DNA from: an uncultured Lachnospiraceae bacterium | GTDB lineage: Bacteria; Bacillota; Clostridia; Lachnospirales; Lachnospiraceae | DNA length: 33,660 nucleotides | Reading direction: 5' to 3' | Assembly (NCBI GenBank): GCA_946629665.1 | Contig: CAMOYC010000007.1 | Span: forward strand, 1 to 33,660 | Part shown: piece by piece, positions 27,507 through 33,660 of the stretch | How positions within the stretch are numbered: position 1 is the first letter of the stretch | Layout: every line of letters begins with the position of its first letter | The notes under the pieces: model-generated | Databases searched by the model: none | What the model was told of the DNA's origin: nothing | What the model saw: only the letters and a program-made list of their open reading frames with translations | Made by a program: the position numbers and the translations under genes

Positions 27507-27538
27507 TCGGTAAAACAGCCGGAAGAAAGGAGAGCTTG

Positions 27539-28720
27539 ATGAGAAAAAGACTTGCGAAGAATACAGACAGAAAAAAATGGATGAAAGCAGCCACATTGCT
27601 GATGGCAGGCATGATGGCTTTCGGGCTCGCCGGATGTTCCGCGGGTTCCGGTCAGATGGAATCCACGGAATCCAACCTGGATCTTTCAGAGAACACCGGA
27701 GAAAACAAGGTGCATGAAGATTTCAGTCTGAATGTGAATTCCAACCGTGCCAGCGATTATGCCAAAAATGAAGTGCCTCTTCCGATTACCGGGATCGGTC
27801 GCGGCATCAGCACGGATGTGAAAGCGAAGGATAAGTACAAGATTGTTGTTATGACCCGGAATTCCACCAATCCTTACATGATCGGCATGTGGGACGGCGG
27901 AGCCCAAGCCGGCAAAGACATGGGCGTTGAGGTGCAGACTCTGGCTCCGTCTGAGCAGGATTCCATCAATGAGCAGGTTACGATCATGGAATCCCTGCTG
28001 GATCAGGGAGTGGATGGGTTTGTGATCCATCCTTCCGATTCCAAAGGAATCCAGCCGGTGGTGGACGCCGCCAACGAGAAGGGCATTCCTGTGGTTGCGA
28101 TCGGAACGGCACCTGACACCGGCGCCTTCATGCGGTCCGGCGTCGACTACTATGAGACCGGTTACCTTGTAACCAAAGAACTCTGTGAGGCAGCAGGCGG
28201 AAAGGGCAAGGCCATCATCCTGGAAGGTCCGGCAGGGGTACAGAATATGGAAGAGCGAAAAGCCGGCATTGAAGATGCGATCGCAGAATATCCCGATGTG
28301 GAGATCGTGGCATCCCAGACTGCCAACTGCAAGAGAAAAGAGGGAATGGATGTCATGGAGAATCTCCTGGAGGGTGACGGTGTTCAGGACGAGCTTTCCA
28401 TCGTAGTTTGCTGTAATGATGAGATGGCGATCGGAGCGATCCAGGCCCTTAAGGCCAGAAAGATGGATAATGTTTTCGTTGGTGGCTTTGACGCCTCCAA
28501 GGATGCTTCCCAGGCTGTCAAGGACGGAGACCTCTACGTGACCTACAATACAGATCCTTATGGATCCACCTACCTGGCATGCACCTACCTTGTGAAGTAT
28601 CTGAATGATAAGACGCTGCCGGAAGAGTATTTTATTCCTTTCCCGTCAGAAAGAAATGATCCGCTTATCACAAAAGAAAATGTCCAGGATTATATCGATA
28701 ATTACAGATGGTTTAAATAG
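27539..28720 (+). CDS. ABC sugar transporter substrate-binding lipoprotein (periplasmic-binding-protein type 1)
   Basis: MRKRLAKN...LMAGMMAFGLAGCSAG lipobox; YKIVVMTRNSTNPYMIGMWDGG; VDGFVIHPSDSKGIQPVVDAA. True start likely 27539 (SD GAAAGGAGAG), not 27488. Confidence 0.92.
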   Translation: MRKRLAKNTDRKKWMKAATLLMAGMMAFGLAGCSAGSGQMESTESNLDLSENTGENKVHEDFSLNVNSNRASDYAKNEVPLPITGIGRGISTDVKAKDKYKIVVMTRNSTNPYMIGMWDGGAQAGKDMGVEVQTLAPSEQDSINEQVTIMESLLDQGVDGFVIHPSDSKGIQPVVDAANEKGIPVVAIGTAPDTGAFMRSGVDYYETGYLVTKELCEAAGGKGKAIILEGPAGVQNMEERKAGIEDAIAEYPDVEIVASQTANCKRKEGMDVMENLLEGDGVQDELSIVVCCNDEMAIGAIQALKARKMDNVFVGGFDASKDASQAVKDGDLYVTYNTDPYGSTYLACTYLVKYLNDKTLPEEYFIPFPSERNDPLITKENVQDYIDNYRWFK

Positions 28721-28752
28721 GCCGTTAAGGACCACAGGTTAAACAGATCATT

Positions 28753-30276
28753 ATGACGACAAATAAAAGACCGCTTCTAAGAGCGGAAAATATAAGCAAA
28801 TCATTCCCCGGGGTGAAAGCTCTGTCCCATGTGGACCTGGACCTTTATCCCGGGGAGGTCCATATCCTGGCCGGGGAAAACGGCGCAGGAAAAAGTACCC
28901 TGATCAAGTGTATTCTGGGGGCTTATCAGCCGGATGAGGGCAAGCTGTTTCTGGAAGACAGTGAGATCCGGCTGCGTACTCCCAAGGAAGGGATTGAGCA
29001 CGGGATCGCTGCAGTCTACCAGGAACTGACCATGATCCCCTGGCTGGATGGCGCCCAGAATATTTTTTTCGGCAGGGAGCCAAAGATTGCCGGAACAACG
29101 ATCATAAACCGTAAGAAAATGTCCTGCCAGGCGAAAAGTCTGCTGGATGAACTTGGCTGTCAGGAGATCGACCTGACTCTTCCCGTAAAGAAGCTGGGGA
29201 TAGCGGAACAGCAGATGATCGAGATTGCCAAGGCAATCTCTATGAACCCCAAAGTAATCATATTTGACGAACCGACCGCATCCCTTTCGGATCGTGAGGT
29301 GGACAGGCTGTTCGCTCAGATAGAGATCCTCAAAAAGAAAGGTCTGGCGATCGTTTATATATCCCACCGCATGAAAGAACTGCATGCAGTCGGAGATCGG
29401 ATCACCGTTCTGCGGGACGGGAAAAAGATAGGAACCTACCCGGAGAGGGAGCTATCCGATGATGAGCTGGTCAGCCTGATGATCGGAGGCAACATTGAGG
29501 AAGTTTATAAAAAGACTTCTGTTCCGGGCCGGGAAACCGCTTTGGAAATCAGGGAACTCAGCGACCGGAAGGGTAAAGTGCACGAATGCAGTCTGCAGGT
29601 CAGAAAGGGCGAGATCGTCGGCCTGGCCGGGCTGGTAGGAGCGGGAAGGACAGAGCTTTCCCGTCTCATTTTCGGGATTGACAAGAGTTCCTGTGGCCAG
29701 GTCCTGCTCCACGGGGAAGATGTTACCGGCAAAAGTCCAGAATACCTGGTGGACCATGGGCTGGGCCTGCTTCCGGAAGACCGGAAAGGGCTGGGGCTGG
29801 CTCTTCGGGCCCCCATCTCCTGGAATGTGGTTGCTTCCGGCCTCCGGCAGGTTTTTCCACATTTTTTTATGAACGAAAAGAAAAATGACTCCGTGGCGGC
29901 CGAATATATCCGGATGCTGGAGGTTGCCACGCCGGATGTCCAAAGAAATGTCGGGCAGCTTTCCGGAGGCAATCAGCAAAAGGTCGTCGTTGCCAAGTGG
30001 CTTTGCGCGAATACGGATGTGATCCTCTTTGATGAGCCCACCCGGGGAATCGATGTCGGAGCCAAGGCAGAGATCTACGTCCTGATGAACAAAATGGCTT
30101 CCGAGGGAAAAGCCATCTTGATGATATCTTCGGAACTGTCTGAAATCATGGGGATGAGCGATAAGATCTACGTGATGCGGGAAGGACGGATCGTCGGCTC
30201 CCTAGAACGGGAGAACTTTTCAGAAGAGGAGATTGGCCGGATGATGCTTCTCTCCGGGGAAGGAGAGGGAGCATGA
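28753..30276 (+). CDS. Ribose-type ABC transporter ATP-binding protein (two ATPase domains)
   Basis: 507 aa; Walker A GENGAGKSTLIK; degenerate second site GLVGAGRTEL; LSGGNQQKVVVAKWL; DEPTRGIDVGAKAEIY. Confidence 0.95.
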   Translation: MTTNKRPLLRAENISKSFPGVKALSHVDLDLYPGEVHILAGENGAGKSTLIKCILGAYQPDEGKLFLEDSEIRLRTPKEGIEHGIAAVYQELTMIPWLDGAQNIFFGREPKIAGTTIINRKKMSCQAKSLLDELGCQEIDLTLPVKKLGIAEQQMIEIAKAISMNPKVIIFDEPTASLSDREVDRLFAQIEILKKKGLAIVYISHRMKELHAVGDRITVLRDGKKIGTYPERELSDDELVSLMIGGNIEEVYKKTSVPGRETALEIRELSDRKGKVHECSLQVRKGEIVGLAGLVGAGRTELSRLIFGIDKSSCGQVLLHGEDVTGKSPEYLVDHGLGLLPEDRKGLGLALRAPISWNVVASGLRQVFPHFFMNEKKNDSVAAEYIRMLEVATPDVQRNVGQLSGGNQQKVVVAKWLCANTDVILFDEPTRGIDVGAKAEIYVLMNKMASEGKAILMISSELSEIMGMSDKIYVMREGRIVGSLERENFSEEEIGRMMLLSGEGEGA

Positions 30277-31256
30277 GAAAAAAAGTGTATGATAATAAAG
30301 GGATAAGATCCAAGGGCTTCCGACTGCTGACTTTTGCACCTCCGGCCCTTTATATGATGATCATCCTGATGATCCTGTTCAGCTTTTTTGCTGACCATTA
30401 TTTTGCCTGGTCCAACCTCAGTGTGATCCTTCGCCAGGCTGCTCCCCTGATGATGCTTGCCTGCGGGCAGACACTGATCATTCTCATGCAGGGGACAGAT
30501 CTTTCCCTGGGATCTATCGTTTCTCTCACCTCAGTGTTATGGATCTGGCTGTTAAATCTGGGATTTGGCATGCCTGTCTCTATTCTGCTTGTCATACTGG
30601 CCGGGGCTCTTTGCGGTCTGCTGAATGGTTTGATCGTGGGAAAAGGTCTTCTTCCGGTCTTTATCGTGACCCTGGGAACACAGAATATCTTTAAATCAGC
30701 AGCTTTGCTGCTCTGTGGCAGCCAGACGATCTACTATCGTCACGATCTGTTCCGCATGGTTGCCAAGGAGGGCCTGTCAGGGATCAGCTACTCCGTTATG
30801 ATCTCTTTTCTGATGGTGGGGATCACCTGGTTCCTTCTGAACCAAACATCCTTTGGCATGAAGATCCGGGGGATCGGCGGCAATCCGGAGGCATTGACGC
30901 TGGCCGGTGTCAGTATCAGCAGGACAACTATTATGGGTTTTATCTATGCAGGTATCATGGCTGCAGTCGGAGGCATGCTTCTCTGCTGCAGGATCGAGTC
31001 CGGAAACCCTAATTCGGGCAACGGCCTGGAGTTTTCTGCGGTAGCGGCGGTCCTGTTGGGCGGCACTTCCATGAGGGAAGGCCGGGGAGGTGTGGGAGGA
31101 ACCATCTTCGGTGTACTCATGCTTCAGGTGTTAAGAAGCGGACTCACTCAGGTCGGTGTATCCTCCATCTACCAGAACGCGATCATCGGTATCGTGATAC
31201 TGACGGCGATCATCCTGGATGAGATCATCCGCAGAAGAGGAGGTGAAGAGGATTGA
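30273..31256 (+). CDS. ABC transporter permease (RbsC-like) 1
   Basis: Hydrophobic; LACGQTLIILMQGTDLSLGSIVSLTS; AVAAVLLGGTSMREGRGGVGGTIFG. ATGA overlap with ATPase. Confidence 0.94.
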   Translation: MRKKVYDNKGIRSKGFRLLTFAPPALYMMIILMILFSFFADHYFAWSNLSVILRQAAPLMMLACGQTLIILMQGTDLSLGSIVSLTSVLWIWLLNLGFGMPVSILLVILAGALCGLLNGLIVGKGLLPVFIVTLGTQNIFKSAALLLCGSQTIYYRHDLFRMVAKEGLSGISYSVMISFLMVGITWFLLNQTSFGMKIRGIGGNPEALTLAGVSISRTTIMGFIYAGIMAAVGGMLLCCRIESGNPNSGNGLEFSAVAAVLLGGTSMREGRGGVGGTIFGVLMLQVLRSGLTQVGVSSIYQNAIIGIVILTAIILDEIIRRRGGEED

Positions 31257-32248
31257 AGAAGAATACCATGCTTCATGACCTGGTAAAAGGCAGATACTTT
31301 TTCTCCGTGATGAGTCTGTTTGTTCTCATTGGGATTTCCTGCCTGATGAGTCCCTCCTTTCTGTCCCTGAGTAATTTTATAACCATCCTGCGGCAGGCCA
31401 GCATCCTGCTGATCCTCAGCATGGGCCTCACCGCAGTTGTATTAACCGGCAACATTGACCTGTCAGTGGGGTCCTCTGCGGCTCTTTGCGGATGTGTTTG
31501 TGCCCAGATGCTGGTGGCAGGATTTCCGGTGATATTGTGTATGGGCGCCAGCCTCCTGATCGGGCTGACCGTCGGTTTTATCAACGGGCTGCTGGTGGGG
31601 ATCCTGAAATTACCATCCTTTATTGCCACCTACGGGATGAACATGGTAGCCTCCGGGCTGGCTATGATCGTCATGAACGGGGGTGTGATCTACGGCTTGC
31701 CCACAAACTTTACCACCCTTGGCGTCGGTTATCTGGGTCCCTTGCCGGTTCCGGTGATCCTGGCTGCTATCCTGGTGGTCTGCATGATGATACTTCTGCA
31801 GAAGACAGTGTTTGGCCGCAATGTCTACATGATCGGATACAATGCAAATGCGGCAGATTATTCCGGGGTCAATTCCCTGAGAACGTTGCTGGGTGCCTAT
31901 CTCTTGTGCGGAATGACCGGGGCGATCGGCGGAATCGTTATGACCGCCCGGCTGAATGCGGCAGATTTCGGGATGACCGAGGCCTATGGATTGCAGATCG
32001 TGGCTGCCGTCGTTGTGGGAGGCACCTCCCTGCTCGGCGGGGAAGGCGGTGTGCTGGGAACAGTGATCGGAGCCATAATCCTCACTATCATCGTGAACAT
32101 CATGAACATCATGGGAGTAAACTCCAACTGGCAGGGAATGGTCCATGGAATCGTTATTTTGTTCGTAGTCTGGCTGGATGTGTTTGCCAGGAGAGTGGGA
32201 GCCGGGAGAGCTCTGAGAAAACAGAGAGAATCGGTTAAAAGAGCATAG
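31253..32248 (+). CDS. ABC transporter permease (RbsC-like) 2
   Basis: LTAVVLTGNIDLSVGSSAALCG; AAVVVGGTSLLGGEGGVLGTVIGA. Likely TTG start overlapping upstream stop (TTGA), SD AGGAGG at 31238. Confidence 0.93.
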   Translation: MKKNTMLHDLVKGRYFFSVMSLFVLIGISCLMSPSFLSLSNFITILRQASILLILSMGLTAVVLTGNIDLSVGSSAALCGCVCAQMLVAGFPVILCMGASLLIGLTVGFINGLLVGILKLPSFIATYGMNMVASGLAMIVMNGGVIYGLPTNFTTLGVGYLGPLPVPVILAAILVVCMMILLQKTVFGRNVYMIGYNANAADYSGVNSLRTLLGAYLLCGMTGAIGGIVMTARLNAADFGMTEAYGLQIVAAVVVGGTSLLGGEGGVLGTVIGAIILTIIVNIMNIMGVNSNWQGMVHGIVILFVVWLDVFARRVGAGRALRKQRESVKRA

Positions 32249-32270
32249 ACTCTGTTGGAATAAAGAAAAA

Positions 32271-32308
32271 ACAGGCAGAAAGCGATGGGAGCTTTCTGCC
32301 TGTTTTTC
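32271..32308. terminator. Intrinsic terminator, probably bidirectional
   Basis: Perfect 13-bp stem ACAGGCAGAAAGC / GCTTTCTGCCTGT flanked by A-run and T-run. Confidence 0.9.
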
Positions 32309-32356
32309 TTATACATCTATATTCGTGGGATGATCTGATCACGAAACGGTCTGCAT

Positions 32357-32650
32357 TTATTCTGTCAGGAATTCACTTGTCTGATCGATGAGGTTGATCC
32401 GCACGGTCCCCTTCTTTCCATCAACCTTTGCAGGGATGGATTCAAACTTGACACGCTCAAGCCTTTTGCCCGGATCATCTGCGGCAATATCGTTGATATT
32501 GATCTCTTCCTCGCCGCTTTGCAGCATTTTCCTTATATTCTTGACCATCAATCTGTCGTAGCGCTCACAGGCCTTTTTTGCTTTTTCCTGGTTTTCCGGC
32601 TGATCGAAGAAACTTTTTGTCCAGTTCTCTAAATTTGTGATCTCAATCAT
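32357..32650 (-). CDS. Hypothetical protein (97 aa)
   Basis: MIEITNLENWTKSFFDQPENQEKAKKACERYDRLMVKNIRKML...; start 32650 preceded by purine-rich SD AAAAGGAGAAAAC. No family recognised. Confidence 0.7.
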   Translation of the reverse strand: MIEITNLENWTKSFFDQPENQEKAKKACERYDRLMVKNIRKMLQSGEEEININDIAADDPGKRLERVKFESIPAKVDGKKGTVRINLIDQTSEFLTE

Positions 32651-32783
32651 GGCAGTTTTCTCCTTTTTTTTGTTTATAAACATATCAATTATAGAAGATA
32701 TTATAGTACATTTCTGGGAAGAATCCCACAAGAATCTGGGAAATATGGTCAGGAAAGGGGGATGATCCTCAGAGAGGTATATA

Positions 32784-32811
32784 TATTACAAATGACGGGT
32801 GTGGATATTCC
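32784..32811 (+). repeat. 28-bp direct repeat, copy A
   Basis: TATTACAAATGACGGGTGTGGATATTCC; 23 of 28 identical to copy B. Confidence 0.6.
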
Positions 32812-32981
32812 AATTGCAATTCGGGCAAACCAAGAAAAAAACAGATCAGAAAAAACTTGTTCCTGATAACAAATTGTTCCATATTGACATAGGTAATACC
32901 TTGTGCTTACAAAAAAATGCATGGTCCTCCCTATTTTTTTGTCAGTTTTTTGTAAAAAGTTATAAAAAATCATTAATTGAT

Positions 32982-33009
32982 TATTGCAAATTAACGATGT
33001 GGATATTCC
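32982..33009 (+). repeat. 28-bp direct repeat, copy B
   Basis: TATTGCAAATTAACGATGTGGATATTCC; lies just upstream of the -10 box TATAAT (33033-33038). Confidence 0.6.
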
Positions 33010-33155
33010 CAAAATGCCACTTTTCCTTCATGTATAATCTTTATTAGATGAAAACTCAGGTATTAGGTTGATTTATGGGTTATGGGAATTTGAGTGATCA
33101 TCTCAACAATTTATTGACAGGCCATAAGGCCGAAAAAGTAAGGAGGAAAATTGTA

Positions 33156-33660
33156 ATGATTGCAAAAGGATTTACAGAGCCAACCGCACGTATCAAATCT
33201 TTAAAGGCAGAAGTTGTTAATGCTGTTCCGGAAGTTGAGCCGTACAGAGCCGTCCTGATTACAGAGTCTTATAAAGAGACAGAGGGAATGCCAGCGGTTA
33301 TGAGAAGAGCAAAAGCTAATGAGAAGATCTTCAACAATCTTCCTGTTGTTATTCGTGACAACGAGCTTATCGTTGGTGCTCTTTCCGTAAAGCCTCGTTC
33401 CACAAACCTTTGCCCGGAGTTCTCTTATGACTGGGTAGAGAAAGAGTTCAAGACAATGGCTACACGTATGTGTGACCCGTTCGTAATCACAGAAGAAACA
33501 GCTGATATCCTTCACGAAGTATTCAAGTACTGGAAAGGTAAAACAACAAGCGAGTTAGCTACTTCCTACATGAGCCAGGAAGCACTTGACTGCCAGGCTG
33601 GCGGTGTTTTCACAGTAGGTAACTACTACTTTGGTGGAATCGGACATGTTTGTGTAGACT
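33156..33660 (+). CDS. Glycyl radical enzyme, N-terminal part (glycerol/1,2-propanediol dehydratase clade), truncated by window edge
   Basis: MIAKGFTEPTARIKSLKAEVVNAVPEVEPYRAVLITESYKETEGMPAVMRRAKANEKIF...RDNELIVGALSVKPRSTN...FTVGNYYFGGIGHVCVD; SD AGGAGG. Not in ORF track because no stop is inside the window. Confidence 0.88.
   Translation, partial: MIAKGFTEPTARIKSLKAEVVNAVPEVEPYRAVLITESYKETEGMPAVMRRAKANEKIFNNLPVVIRDNELIVGALSVKPRSTNLCPEFSYDWVEKEFKTMATRMCDPFVITEETADILHEVFKYWKGKTTSELATSYMSQEALDCQAGGVFTVGNYYFGGIGHVCVD

Noticed and set aside
31486-32238. 250-aa alternate-frame ORF over permease 2
   Set aside because: Arg/Gly-rich out-of-frame translation of a membrane protein gene; no start signal.
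32944-32961. Possible fourth DeoR-type operator AGTTTTTTGTAAAAAGTT upstream of the second GRE
   Set aside because: Only about 11 of 18 positions match O1, in a very AT-rich stretch; chance match likely.
32749-33047. Small ORFs (87 aa minus, 82 aa plus) in the AT-rich intergenic region
   Set aside because: No SD, K/F/C-rich low-complexity translations; the repeated 'GIST..ICN' peptide is explained by the DNA direct repeat.
33113-33118. TTGACA as -35 of the second GRE promoter
   Set aside because: The matching -10 position would fall at the SD/start codon; too close to serve as this gene's promoter.
1-33660. Phage-defence island, prophage, CRISPR or transposon
   Set aside because: No nuclease/helicase defence modules, integrase, transposase, phage structural genes or regularly spaced repeats seen; the DEDD exonuclease and macrodomain protein sit among metabolic genes and alone do not support a defence system.

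Overview
This 33.7 kb window looks like chromosomal DNA from an anaerobic Clostridia (probably Lachnospiraceae-like) bacterium. The lineage is inferred from gene content, SD usage and codon style, not from a search. It carries about 27 protein genes and no rRNA, tRNA, CRISPR array, transposase or phage genes that I could see. Left part: a CoA-transferase, HAD phosphatase, DEDD exonuclease, and a 33-aa micro-ORF missing from the ORF track. Next is a glycyl-radical module: a YbiW/PflD-type glycyl radical enzyme, a divergent insert-less radical-SAM activase, an FSA-type aldolase and a DeoR regulator. Then come a ManC-cupin-ManA fusion, thiolase, GH32, an Fe-S aldo/keto reductase and a macrodomain protein. 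A divergent cell-wall pair (TagC/helveticin-like propeller and glucosaminidase) follows, then an oxidoreductase/Nudix/NadE/Fe-ADH run. After that are two flavodoxin-family reductases, a Cys-less tannase/feruloyl-esterase-like hydrolase, a class C beta-lactamase-like hydrolase, and a glutaredoxin-like plus atypical TrxR-like pair. A ribose-type ABC importer with two permeases, a small unknown protein, and the start of a second glycyl radical enzyme (glycerol/propanediol dehydratase clade, cut by the window edge) complete the region. The strongest leads are: (i) the glycyl-radical/aldolase module with three matching candidate operators, two between the divergent GRE and activase promoters and one at the DeoR promoter; (ii) the flavodoxin/Grx/TrxR-like redox trio whose reductase lacks the NADPH motif; (iii) the Cys-less tannase-like enzyme in a putative uptake and degradation locus; and (iv) a 28-bp direct repeat upstream of the second GRE.
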